This document shows positions 1 through 6,834 of a stretch of 8,870 bases of DNA, in pieces. This DNA is from Ilumatobacteraceae bacterium (GTDB taxonomy: Bacteria > Actinomycetota > Acidimicrobiia > Acidimicrobiales > Ilumatobacteraceae), in contig JALQWV010000206.1 of the NCBI GenBank assembly GCA_023263465.1, positions 1 to 8,870 of the forward strand, read 5' to 3'. Below the pieces are notes generated by a model that saw nothing but the letters and a program-made list of their open reading frames with translations, did not search any database and was not told the origin of the DNA. Both the position numbers and the translations under genes were made by a program. Every line of letters begins with the position of its first letter. The first letter of the stretch is position 1.

Positions 1-953
1 TTGTTCTCACTAATCCGTACAGCGATTCAACGGTTGTTGACGTCTCTTTTGTCACGAAGGAATCAACCCGTGAGCCAAGTCGTCTGCATGGTTTCGTTAT
101 TCCTCCACGATCAGTTATCGCACTAAACATGGCCGATGAAGGTGCACGCAACGAACCTGTGGTTGCGGTTGAAGTGCATGCAACTTCGGGAAAGTTGGTT
201 GTCGGTCGTTCACAGCACTATTTAGGGGACGGACGATTGGGATACACCATGGCGCTTGGCGCAAGTGGTGTGAGTTCTGAGTGGTGGTTTGCCGATGGCG
301 AAAAGTTGGAAGGAAATTCTGAGCAATTGGTAATTCTGAATCCGACCCGAAGTGATGCCACCTTAAGTGTGATGTTTGTTACTGGCGCGGGTCCAGATGC
401 TCAAATTGAACCTGCAAGTCTTACTGCGCCTGCTGGAAGAGTCACATTGTTTGAAACGGGTGCGTTTCCTGGTGTTCCAAATGGTCGTTACGGAATTATT
501 GTTTCATCGATTGCCGAGCCGGGAGCAGAGGCTACTGGTGTTGTAGTTGAGCAAGTCATTAACAGGCGTGTGGGTAACACAGTCGGTACCTCGGTGGTTC
601 TTGGTGCTCCAAGGGGCGCGAATTCAACAGTATGGGTTGCCCCAAGCGGAGTCTCAAGTGGAATCGACGATTCACTTGTGGTGCTGAATGCAACTCCACT
701 TGACGGAACGCTCACGGTCTCTCAAATTGGTCCTGCAGGAGAAGTGCCAATTGCTGGACTGGAGGCAATTGTGCTTCCAGCGAGTGGACTTGTTTCTATT
801 CCTGTGCCGGCCGGAATATCTAGTGGCGAAGTCGTCATTCGCGTCACAGTTCCTGTTGTGGTTCAACGCATGCTCTTGCGTGGCCATGATTTGATTGGCA
901 GAAGCGCAGTCCTTGCGATACCAACGATTCCCTCTCCAGAAGTGGGCTCATGA
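1..953 (+). CDS. DUF5719-like secreted beta-repeat protein (5' end outside window)
   Basis: The frame is open from the left edge (first full codon at base 3) to TGA at 951-953, giving 316 visible residues; the start and any signal peptide lie outside. The protein is rich in Val, Gly, Ser and Thr. It shows about three diverged copies of one beta module, near residues 1-101, 109-216 and 225-306. Each module opens with a VxLNP/VLTNP-like strand (VLTNPYSDS, LVILNPTRSD, LVVLNATPLD), passes a PPRS/APAG turn, and the first two end in a short Trp-containing strand (EWWFADG, TVWVAPSG). This matches my memory of actinobacterial DUF5719 proteins, which have no known enzyme activity; a cell-surface or periplasmic role is inferred. 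The next gene overlaps its stop by 4 bases (ATGA), so the two are probably translationally coupled. An ATG at 129 is internal: the same domain continues upstream of it. Family call fairly sure, function unknown. Confidence 0.75.
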   Translation, partial: VLTNPYSDSTVVDVSFVTKESTREPSRLHGFVIPPRSVIALNMADEGARNEPVVAVEVHATSGKLVVGRSQHYLGDGRLGYTMALGASGVSSEWWFADGEKLEGNSEQLVILNPTRSDATLSVMFVTGAGPDAQIEPASLTAPAGRVTLFETGAFPGVPNGRYGIIVSSIAEPGAEATGVVVEQVINRRVGNTVGTSVVLGAPRGANSTVWVAPSGVSSGIDDSLVVLNATPLDGTLTVSQIGPAGEVPIAGLEAIVLPASGLVSIPVPAGISSGEVVIRVTVPVVVQRMLLRGHDLIGRSAVLAIPTIPSPEVGS

Positions 954-1393
954 TTCGTTTGCTGATTGTCGTGGTTGTGATTGCCGTTGCTGTCGTGCTG
1001 AACAAATTTTTGAGCAATCGAACAGCGCAGGCACCAACACAGGCGAGCCCATCAATGCCAACTCAGGTCGATCGAAAAGATTTCTCTGAATCAGACAAAG
1101 AGTGGTTGGTGTTGGCATTCACTTCTTCCTCCTGCACAACCTGTGCAGACATTGAGCGCAAGGCTGCTGTGCTGAAATCGCGGTCGGTTGCAGTTGAAAT
1201 CTGTGAATTCACCTCTCATCGGGAGATGCATAAGAAATACGCCATTGATGCAGTGCCAACCCTGCTGATTGCAGACGGCCAAGGAGTAGTGCACAAAGGT
1301 TTTCTCGGGCCAGCAAGCGCAACCGACATCTGGGCTGCACTGGCCCGCGTGCGCGACGGACTACCTGATCCCCATGAAGGGGATTGCCACTAG
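950..1393 (+). CDS. Membrane-anchored thioredoxin-fold protein with CTTC motif
   Basis: This 147-residue protein has one hydrophobic segment near residues 4-17, a polar Pro/Gln/Ser linker to about 45, and then a thioredoxin-like domain. A strand ending in LVLAFTSSSC leads into the CxxC pair C62-T-T-C65. The later AVPTL segment supplies the cis-proline (P103) expected of the fold, followed by a strand and a GFLGPAS turn. Two further cysteines (C85, C146) are present. The likely role is thiol-disulphide exchange or redox support of exported proteins, perhaps the DUF5719 neighbour it overlaps by 4 bases. Topology is uncertain: R3 precedes the anchor while K19 and R24 follow it, so the positive-inside rule does not settle which side the domain faces. 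The active-site dipeptide TT differs from the CGPC of thioredoxin, so it may not be a classical reductase. ATG at 950 is chosen because it gives the anchor and the coupling overlap. Confidence 0.72.
   Translation: MIRLLIVVVVIAVAVVLNKFLSNRTAQAPTQASPSMPTQVDRKDFSESDKEWLVLAFTSSSCTTCADIERKAAVLKSRSVAVEICEFTSHREMHKKYAIDAVPTLLIADGQGVVHKGFLGPASATDIWAALARVRDGLPDPHEGDCH
1368..1384. terminator. Weak hairpin near the convergent gene ends
   Basis: A perfect 6-bp stem (ATCCCC/GGGGAT) with a 5-base loop lies inside the last codons of the thioredoxin-like gene and just beyond the ftsH stop. It is the only hairpin I see at this tail-to-tail junction and could act on both strands. No clear U-tract follows on either strand, so it is a weak candidate terminator and may be incidental. 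Confidence 0.2.
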
Positions 1394-3327
1394 TTGTTTG
1401 GAGTGGTTTGGCGACTCGGTTCACCGAGACCCTGTTGAATGAGTCTCGAGACCATTGCACCATCGATTGTTTCTTGATCCAGCAGTGCCTGCGCAACAAG
1501 GTCAAGACCGCGACGATGCTTTTCGAGAGTCACACGTGCACGTGTTTCCTGCTCGCGAAGAATGCGGCTGATTTCGTCGTCAATCTTGCGAGCCATTTCA
1601 TCGCTGTATTCGCGCCCACTTGTCATGAGGTCTTCACCGAGGAATACTTGCTGCTGGCCCGCAAATGCCATTGGGCCAACTGCGTCGCTCATGCCCCATT
1701 CGCGCACCATGCGGCGAGCAATGTTTGTTGCTTGCTCTAGGTCGTTTGCAGCTCCGCTGTTGAGTGCTCCAAACACAATCATTTCTGCAACACGTCCACC
1801 CATTGCTTTGCAGATGACGTCTTCAAAATACTCACGTGAATACGTGTGGCGCTCTTCAGGGAGCGACCATGTGACTCCAAGTGCCATGCCTCGCGGCAAA
1901 ATAGTCACCTTGTGCAACGGGTCGCTGAAAGGAAGCACGGTTGCAAGAACGGCATGACCACCTTCGTGGTAAGCCGTTGCACGTTTTTCTTCGGCGTTCA
2001 GCACCAAGCTCTCGCGTCGCGCGCCAAGCACCACTCGATCTCGAGCATTTTCAAAGTCAATTCGCTCAATATGGGTTGAACCGCGACGCACAGCAAACAG
2101 TGCGGCTTCGTTAACGAGGTTTGCCAAGTCTGCACCGCTCATGCCCGGAGTTGCTTTTGCCATGGTGTCAAGGTCGATGTCTGTGCCCATGCGCTTACCT
2201 TGCGAATGCACTTTCAGAATTGCAAGACGTTCATCGGACTCGGGAAGAGGAACGACGATCTGGCGATCAAAGCGACCTGGGCGAAGTAGCGCAGGATCAA
2301 GAATGTCTGGGCGGTTTGTTGCTGCCATAACGACAATGCCTTCGGTCGCTTCGAAGCCATCCATTTCGGCAAGCATTTGATTGAGCGTTTGCTCACGTTC
2401 ATCGTGTCCACCACCGAGGCCGGCTCCGCGTTTTCGGCCAATGGAGTCAATTTCGTCAATGAAAATAATTGCGCGACCCATTTTTGCTGCTTGCTGAAAC
2501 AAGTCACGCACACGGCTTGCGCCAACTCCCACGAACATTTCCATGAAGTCAGAACCAGTTACTGAGAGAAACCCAACGCCTGCTTCGCCGGCGACTGCTC
2601 GTGCAAACAGGGTCTTTCCCGTTCCGGGAGGGCCAACGAGCAAAATTCCCTTTGGTACGCGCGCACCAATTTCTTTGAAGCGCTCTGGCATACGAAGGAA
2701 GTCAACGACTTCTTTAATTTCCTGCTTTACACCGTCATACCCAGCAACGTCTGCAAACGTCGTGCTGGGTTTGTCTGCGTTGTAATTCTTCGCGCGACTG
2801 CGACCGATGGACATAATGTTTCCGGCTTGGCCCATTGCGCGTCGTTGCATCCAAATAAAGAATCCCATGATCAGGAAAAATGGGAGCAAAATTGGAATCA
2901 AATTGGTGAAGAAGTTGCCTTGAGGAGTTGAGTAGTCGTAATCAACTCCTTTTTCCTTGAGCAGTTGCTCGTCTGCATCGGACAAAGAAGTGGCTCCTGT
3001 GGTGATGAACTCACTGCCGTCGGCCATAGTTCCGCTGATGGTGTTACTCAAGTTATTGATTTCAACACTGCTTACCTTGCCGCTTTGAACAAGTTCAAGA
3101 AACTCGGTGTAGGTCACTTTTGTGGCAGTCGAAGCAGGCCACAAGCGTGGGCCAGCAATAAGACCTGCTGCAACGGCAATCAGTACCCATACCGCCCAAC
3201 GCGGCATGGACGAGCGCTCTTTGCCCGACTTGTTCTGCCCAGACTTGGGTGAGCCCGGCTTACCCGAGGAAAGCGGGGAGTTTCTGCGCTTGTTGGACGG
3301 TGGGGGAGGAGGTGGGAGTTTGCTCAC
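1390..3327 (-). CDS. ftsH: ATP-dependent zinc metalloprotease FtsH
   Basis: A 645-residue AAA+ membrane protease, close to the usual length, which forms hexamers and degrades misfolded and regulatory membrane and cytosolic proteins. In order: a basic Pro/Ser-rich tail (1-40) with six prolines at 5-10; TM1 near 44-62; a small extracytoplasmic domain; TM2 near 142-160; the AAA+ module with Walker A GPPGTGKT (232-239), pore loop MFVGVGA (264-270), Walker B IIFIDEID (287-294) and second region of homology (about 337-356, with GRFDRQ); and the peptidase domain with zinc motif HEGGH (454-458) and probable third ligand D529 in SGAANDLEQAT. HEGGH replaces the common HEAGH but keeps HExxH, so activity is expected. 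The GTG start at 3327 has no Shine-Dalgarno; a TAACAT box fits leaderless expression. It stands alone on the minus strand, not in the tilS-hpt-ftsH-folE setting common elsewhere, so it could be an extra paralogue. Confidence 0.96.
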   Translation of the reverse strand: MSKLPPPPPPSNKRRNSPLSSGKPGSPKSGQNKSGKERSSMPRWAVWVLIAVAAGLIAGPRLWPASTATKVTYTEFLELVQSGKVSSVEINNLSNTISGTMADGSEFITTGATSLSDADEQLLKEKGVDYDYSTPQGNFFTNLIPILLPFFLIMGFFIWMQRRAMGQAGNIMSIGRSRAKNYNADKPSTTFADVAGYDGVKQEIKEVVDFLRMPERFKEIGARVPKGILLVGPPGTGKTLFARAVAGEAGVGFLSVTGSDFMEMFVGVGASRVRDLFQQAAKMGRAIIFIDEIDSIGRKRGAGLGGGHDEREQTLNQMLAEMDGFEATEGIVVMAATNRPDILDPALLRPGRFDRQIVVPLPESDERLAILKVHSQGKRMGTDIDLDTMAKATPGMSGADLANLVNEAALFAVRRGSTHIERIDFENARDRVVLGARRESLVLNAEEKRATAYHEGGHAVLATVLPFSDPLHKVTILPRGMALGVTWSLPEERHTYSREYFEDVICKAMGGRVAEMIVFGALNSGAANDLEQATNIARRMVREWGMSDAVGPMAFAGQQQVFLGEDLMTSGREYSDEMARKIDDEISRILREQETRARVTLEKHRRGLDLVAQALLDQETIDGAMVSRLIQQGLGEPSRQTTPNN

Positions 3328-3333
3328 GAGGTC

Positions 3334-3339
3334 ATGTTA
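3334..3339 (-). promoter_or_regulatory. Putative -10 box of ftsH (leaderless start)
   Basis: On the minus strand TAACAT ends 6 bases before the GTG start, covering -12 to -7 if transcription begins at the start codon. TAACAT is a good actinobacterial sigma-70-type -10 (TAnnnT). The bases between box and start carry no Shine-Dalgarno. No convincing -35 hexamer stands 16-18 bases upstream. Confidence 0.42.
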
Positions 3340-3412
3340 CGGGCAGATGGTGCAAGGTGTCTCGTCGTGCCTGCCTACGGCTGAAATCCACCGTTTTATA
3401 TGTCACAAGAAT

Positions 3413-3418
3413 TAGGTT
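3413..3418 (+). promoter_or_regulatory. Putative -10 box of the DUF3499 gene
   Basis: TAGGTT ends 7 bases before the GTG at 3426, spacing that fits a transcript beginning at or next to the start codon. It lies in the 98-bp region between divergent ftsH and the DUF3499 gene, where the promoter of the rightward run is expected. The TAGG within the box could alternatively serve as a poor Shine-Dalgarno (spacer about 9). No clear -35 is visible. Confidence 0.4.
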
Positions 3419-3425
3419 TTACACC

Positions 3426-3656
3426 GTGGCCCGTAAGTGTTCCCGTCCAGTCTGTAAACAAGATGCGTCAATGACGTTGACGTACCAATACAGTCGTGCC
3501 TTGGTCTGGATTGATGACCTTGCGCAGGAAAGTGACCCACATGCGTATGACTTGTGTGAACAGCACGGGAGAAGGCTTACCGTTCCTGGCGGGTGGAGAA
3601 TGGAAGATCGTCGTGATCGTTTCCGCTTGATCGTGCCAAATCGTCTTGCTGGATAA
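3426..3656 (+). CDS. DUF3499 family protein, putative small zinc-binding protein
   Basis: A 76-residue protein starting at GTG 3426. The N-terminus MARKCSRPVC, the middle TLTYQYSRALVW and the later HAYDLCEQHGRRL...PGGW pattern match the DUF3499 family, found next to manB in many actinobacteria and of unknown function. Cysteines C5 and C10 with C44 and H47 (CxxH) could form a four-ligand zinc site; this is inferred from spacing. The frame stays open far upstream, to 3249, but that part is antisense to the ftsH N-terminus and would not resemble the family, so GTG 3426 is preferred. It is shorter than many actinobacterial homologues because it lacks a long C-terminal tail, ending soon after the conserved GGW with a basic MEDRRDRFR stretch. 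It opens the rightward gene run, and the next reading frame overlaps its last codons. Confidence 0.8.
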   Translation: MARKCSRPVCKQDASMTLTYQYSRALVWIDDLAQESDPHAYDLCEQHGRRLTVPGGWRMEDRRDRFRLIVPNRLAG

Positions 3657-4353
3657 TCAACCTCAACTGGTTTCGCCGTTCCGTGTGTTTGCGGTGTGGT
3701 CATTGACGTATCTATTCGCCAATATTTGTGGTTCTGTTGTGATCTCGGTGCTCGGTTATGAATCCGCAGACCTCGTCCCGACTTGGGTGCTTGGGTTATC
3801 TGCATTGACGCTATGGGGTCCGTACATCGGAGTTTTGCTGTGGGTATCAAAGCGGAAAGGCTCCGGGAGTTTTGTTCAGGATTTCGCTCTAGGTTTTCGA
3901 GCACAGGACTTGTGGGGTATTCCACTTGGAATTGCGAGTCAATTGTTGTTGGTGGTACTGGTGACGCTTCCGTTTCGATGGATGTTTCCAACTTTGTTCA
4001 ACGAAGAAGCAGTTGAGAAGCGCGCAAACGATTTGTTTGATGCGGCGCAAGGTGGGTGGATAGTGCTCCTGTTCTTCATCGTTGTCATTTGTGCGCCTCT
4101 CGTGGAAGAGATCGTGTATCGAGGATTCATCCAACACAATTTGTCGTTGGCATATGGTGCACGCATTTCATTGTTGCTTGCTTCGTTTTGGTTTGCAGCC
4201 GTGCACTTGCAGATTGCGGAATTGCCTGGATTATTTGCGTTTGCACTCGTGCTGGGATGGTGTTTTTCTCGAACCAAGCGATTAGGGCTGCCCATCGTGG
4301 CACACGTGTCGTTTAATGCAACGGCGCTAACCCTCATGGCACTGACGCGCTAG
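3646..4353 (+). CDS. CPBP family intramembrane metalloprotease (Abi/Rce1-like)
   Basis: A 235-residue polytopic membrane protein with all three CPBP (PF02517) signatures: EEIVYR (E154, E155, R159) as the EExxxR motif, FAAVH (F183, H187) as FxxxH, and HVSFN (H220, N224) as HxxxN. These residues form the buried active site in the Rce1-type glutamate protease family, so peptidase activity is plausible. Hydrophobic segments lie near 14-36, 47-67, 92-110, 138-156, 173-190, 195-207 and 216-233. Substrates of bacterial members are mostly unknown; roles in protein maturation and peptide self-immunity are documented for some, but no peptide precursor is visible here. The TTG start at 3646 overlaps the DUF3499 gene by 11 bases. 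The next in-frame candidates (GTG at 3685 and 3694) would cut into the first membrane segment, so TTG is preferred though not certain. No Shine-Dalgarno is seen; coupling to the upstream gene is likely. Confidence 0.87.
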   Translation: MLDNQPQLVSPFRVFAVWSLTYLFANICGSVVISVLGYESADLVPTWVLGLSALTLWGPYIGVLLWVSKRKGSGSFVQDFALGFRAQDLWGIPLGIASQLLLVVLVTLPFRWMFPTLFNEEAVEKRANDLFDAAQGGWIVLLFFIVVICAPLVEEIVYRGFIQHNLSLAYGARISLLLASFWFAAVHLQIAELPGLFAFALVLGWCFSRTKRLGLPIVAHVSFNATALTLMALTR

Positions 4354-4369
4354 CAAGTGCTGGTACACC

Positions 4370-4375
4370 TAGGCT
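4370..4375 (+). promoter_or_regulatory. Putative -10 box of the 813-residue membrane protein gene
   Basis: TAGGCT occupies -12 to -7 relative to the GTG at 4382, the spacing expected if transcription starts on the start codon. The 28-base gap after the CPBP gene has no Shine-Dalgarno and no terminator. Box plus start resemble those of the DUF3499 gene: both have TAGG(T/C)T followed shortly by ACACCGTGG. No -35 hexamer is evident. Confidence 0.42.
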
Positions 4376-4381
4376 GACACC

Positions 4382-6823
4382 GTGGAATCTGAACTTACGC
4401 ACGAAGAAATCCTTTTCGATGCGCAAAACGAAGATGCGACCGCTGTCAAAGTGAACAGGTTCGAACAAAACTCGGCTTATTGGAAGAAGTTGTCAACGAT
4501 CATCGCTGTTGCTGGCCCAACGATCTTTCTGCTCATGGCGCTTCATCCAAATCTCATTTTGCGGAACAACATTCCTACCGGTGGTGATATGGGCGCACAT
4601 GTTTGGGCACCGGCCTATTTACGAGACCATTTGCTCACCAATTTCAAATTGTCTGGTTGGAGTATGGACTGGTACTCCGGTCTTCCGATTTATCGGTTCT
4701 ACATGGTGGTCCCGGCGCTGATGATTGTGTTGCTCGATGTGGTATTGCCTTATGGCATTGCCATCAAGATCATTGCTGTCGTTGGCATTTTGACTCTTCC
4801 ATATGCAACTTGGCTATTTGGACGCTTCGCAAAGTTCGCCTATCCACTTCCTGAACTCTTTGCGATTGCGGCAACCATCTTCTTATTTGATGAAAGCTTC
4901 ACTATTTATGGTGGAAATATCGCATCAACCATGGCAGGGGAGTTTTCATTCTCGATTTCGTTATCGCTTGCCATGTTTGGCTTTGCGCTGCTCGCGAAAG
5001 GATTAGACACAGGAAAGTATCGAGTCTCTGCCGCCATCATCATCTCGCTTTCGGCATTGAGTCATGGAATTGTTCTGTTGTTTGTATTTGGCGGTGCGGC
5101 GCTCATGTTGACGGTGTGGAATAAACGTGAATCATTGCAGTTTGGCGCAAAAGTCATCGCTCTTGCCGTCTTGCTTTCCTCGTTCTGGGTCATTCCCTTC
5201 GTTACGAGTCACGCCTATATGACGGACATGAAGTACGAGCCACGACCAAGCGGAGTAAGTGACTCATTTTGGAAGATGTTCTTTCCGTTGCACGTGATGC
5301 TTGATGTTTCGATAACCGCATTGGCGGTTATCGGTGCGGTATCGCTAGTGCGCAGCAGACATAAAGCGGGCACATGGATAACGATGCTGACCCTGGTACT
5401 TGCCGCGGGAGTTTTCATTGCGCGCAATAGTTTGCCGGTCATTGGTTTGTTGTGGAATCCGCGCATTTTGCCATTCATTTATTTGTTGAGGTATTTACTC
5501 TTTGCCGTCGGGTTATATGAGCTTGGAGCGTTTGCGCTTCGTATGAAGTCGATGTCACGTATTGCGCGTGCCGAACCTGGAACTCCTGTTGTTCTTGATA
5601 TTGCAAAACCACGTGACAACTTCACGTTCAATCTCGCGCTGCTTTCCGGTTTTGCTGTGTTTGTTCTGGTGGCAATTGGGTTTCGATTTCAGGAACTTCC
5701 GTTTGGCTCAACTCGAGTGAATTCGGCCGGTCAATACGAATATGTATGGGGTCCGCTACGCACCAAATCTTCCAATGATGGATTTGTAGATGGATGGGCG
5801 CGTTGGAACTTCACTGGCTACGAGGGTAAAAGCGCATACGGCGAGTATTACGGCGTAGTGCAGACGATGAAACGATTGGGCGAGGATTCGACGCAGGGCT
5901 GCGGACGAGCACTGTGGGAGAACAGTGGGGAATTGAATAAATACGGAACCACGATGTCGCTTATGTTGCTTCCATTTTGGACCGATGGCTGCATCAGTTC
6001 AATGGAAGGGCTGTTCTTCGAAGCTGCAGGAAGCACGCCGTATCATTTCATCACCGCAGCGGCAATGTCGAAGCAAAGCAGCAACCCAGTTCGTGAATTG
6101 CGGTACGACAATAACAATGCAGCAATCGGCGTGCGCTACATGCAAGAACTTGGCGTGAAGTACTTCATGGGGTTCACGCCGGAGGCGATAGCTCAGGCAT
6201 CTCAACAGGAAGGACTGACTGAAGTTGCGCGCTCGGGTCCGTGGGTGGTCTATCGAGTGGCCAACAGCGATGTAGTGACCTCGCTGGAAACTCAGCCGGT
6301 TGTGGCAAACATTTCTTCACGTAATCCGCGTGAGCGTTGGCTTGAAGTAGGGACTAGTTGGTTCCAGCACCCCGAAACCTGGACTACTCCTATTGCAGAC
6401 GATGGTCCTCGTGAATGGCAACGAATTGATGTAGTCGTAGACGAATCTCTGCGTGAAGGTCAGCCTAACGACAGTAATCGACGTGTTGATGTAGTGAAGC
6501 CAGCAACTGCTCTTACGCCAGTTCCGTTAGAACCTGTAGTTATTAGCAACGTCAATATTGGAGAAGAAAGCGTGCGTTTCTCGGTTGACAAGGTGGGAGT
6601 ACCAGTTTTAGTACGCGTAAGTTACTTTCCTAACTGGAAGGTTGAAGGTGCTAAAGGCCCGTATCGGGTCGCACCAAACATGATGGTCGTCATCCCAACG
6701 AAAACAGACGTGAACATGCACTACGGATGGAATTTGCTCGATTATGTCGCGTACCTGCTGTCATTTGCAGGTATTGCGTGGATCGTCAGGGACCGACGTC
6801 GCAGCAAACTGATTGCCGAGTAG
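4382..6823 (+). CDS. Polytopic membrane protein, PTPS-related/GT-C-like (possible glycosyltransferase)
   Basis: An 813-residue protein with a polar N-terminus (1-37), about eleven hydrophobic segments between 38 and 436, a soluble domain of roughly 350 residues (437-784) and a last membrane segment near 785-803. After TM1 comes IPTGGDMGAHVW, with D69 and H73 in the first outer loop, then GWSMDWYSGLP. This pattern fits the '6-pyruvoyl-tetrahydropterin synthase-related' membrane family (PF10131), a misleading name since no pterin enzyme is present. The layout of many TMs, an acidic residue in loop 1, an outer soluble domain and a YFPNWKV segment near the C-terminus (748-754) resembles GT-C glycosyltransferases and YfhO-type proteins. 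Transfer of sugar from a polyprenyl-phosphate donor outside the membrane is inferred; the manB gene directly downstream makes mannose a candidate. GTG 4382 is chosen from its upstream box and lack of overlap. Family call fairly good, activity unproven. Confidence 0.72.
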   Translation: MESELTHEEILFDAQNEDATAVKVNRFEQNSAYWKKLSTIIAVAGPTIFLLMALHPNLILRNNIPTGGDMGAHVWAPAYLRDHLLTNFKLSGWSMDWYSGLPIYRFYMVVPALMIVLLDVVLPYGIAIKIIAVVGILTLPYATWLFGRFAKFAYPLPELFAIAATIFLFDESFTIYGGNIASTMAGEFSFSISLSLAMFGFALLAKGLDTGKYRVSAAIIISLSALSHGIVLLFVFGGAALMLTVWNKRESLQFGAKVIALAVLLSSFWVIPFVTSHAYMTDMKYEPRPSGVSDSFWKMFFPLHVMLDVSITALAVIGAVSLVRSRHKAGTWITMLTLVLAAGVFIARNSLPVIGLLWNPRILPFIYLLRYLLFAVGLYELGAFALRMKSMSRIARAEPGTPVVLDIAKPRDNFTFNLALLSGFAVFVLVAIGFRFQELPFGSTRVNSAGQYEYVWGPLRTKSSNDGFVDGWARWNFTGYEGKSAYGEYYGVVQTMKRLGEDSTQGCGRALWENSGELNKYGTTMSLMLLPFWTDGCISSMEGLFFEAAGSTPYHFITAAAMSKQSSNPVRELRYDNNNAAIGVRYMQELGVKYFMGFTPEAIAQASQQEGLTEVARSGPWVVYRVANSDVVTSLETQPVVANISSRNPRERWLEVGTSWFQHPETWTTPIADDGPREWQRIDVVVDESLREGQPNDSNRRVDVVKPATALTPVPLEPVVISNVNIGEESVRFSVDKVGVPVLVRVSYFPNWKVEGAKGPYRVAPNMMVVIPTKTDVNMHYGWNLLDYVAYLLSFAGIAWIVRDRRRSKLIAE
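5310..5333. repeat. Perfect 10-bp inverted repeat inside a coding region
   Basis: CGATAACCGC and its exact complement GCGGTTATCG are separated by only four bases (ATTG). The stem sits in codons of a membrane segment (near residues 310-318) of the 813-residue protein, far from either gene end. It has no following T-run, so it is not an obvious terminator. It is the longest perfect stem I noticed in the window. Confidence 0.6.
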
Positions 6824-6826
6824 CCT
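6821..6826 (+). promoter_or_regulatory. Putative -10 box of manB, containing the upstream stop codon
   Basis: TAGCCT ends 8 bases before ATG 6835, and its first three bases are the stop codon of the membrane protein gene. The rest of the 11-base gap is pyrimidine-rich with no Shine-Dalgarno. Spacing is slightly longer than in the other candidates, so this is the weakest of the five. Confidence 0.28.
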
Positions 6827-6834
6827 CTCCCCAC

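Noticed and set aside
749..772. CAATTGC/GCAATTG inverted repeat in the DUF5719 gene
   Set aside because: Seven-base arms around a self-palindromic core with a 10-base loop are not unusual in coding DNA, and nothing regulatory is nearby.
3249..3425. Upstream extension of the DUF3499 reading frame
   Set aside because: The extension is antisense to the ftsH N-terminal coding region and does not resemble the family, whose conserved part begins at the GTG at 3426.
3328..3425. Operator or riboswitch in the divergent ftsH/DUF3499 region
   Set aside because: I looked for inverted repeats, conserved RNA motifs and a HrcA-type CIRCE element and saw none; only the two start-proximal -10-like boxes stand out.
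3466..3482. Short inverted repeat CGTCAA/TTGACG inside the DUF3499 gene
   Set aside because: Only a 6-bp stem within conserved codons, with no second copy noticed nearby; expected by chance.
3419..3991. Minus-strand open frame of 190 codons upstream of ftsH
   Set aside because: It lies antisense to the DUF3499 and CPBP genes, both of which have recognised motifs; its product has no family features.
3646..4353. Bacteriocin immunity or anti-phage system based on the CPBP (Abi) protein
   Set aside because: No small peptide precursor, export gene, toxin or defence partner lies nearby; the setting is housekeeping.
4382..6823. Pterin biosynthesis enzyme, as the family name 'PTPS-related' implies
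   Set aside because: The protein is polytopic and shows no pterin synthase active-site pattern; the family name is historical.
6727..6834. Upstream extension of manB by 36 codons
   Set aside because: It lies within the C-terminal coding part of the membrane protein in another frame; family proteins begin near the ATG at 6835.
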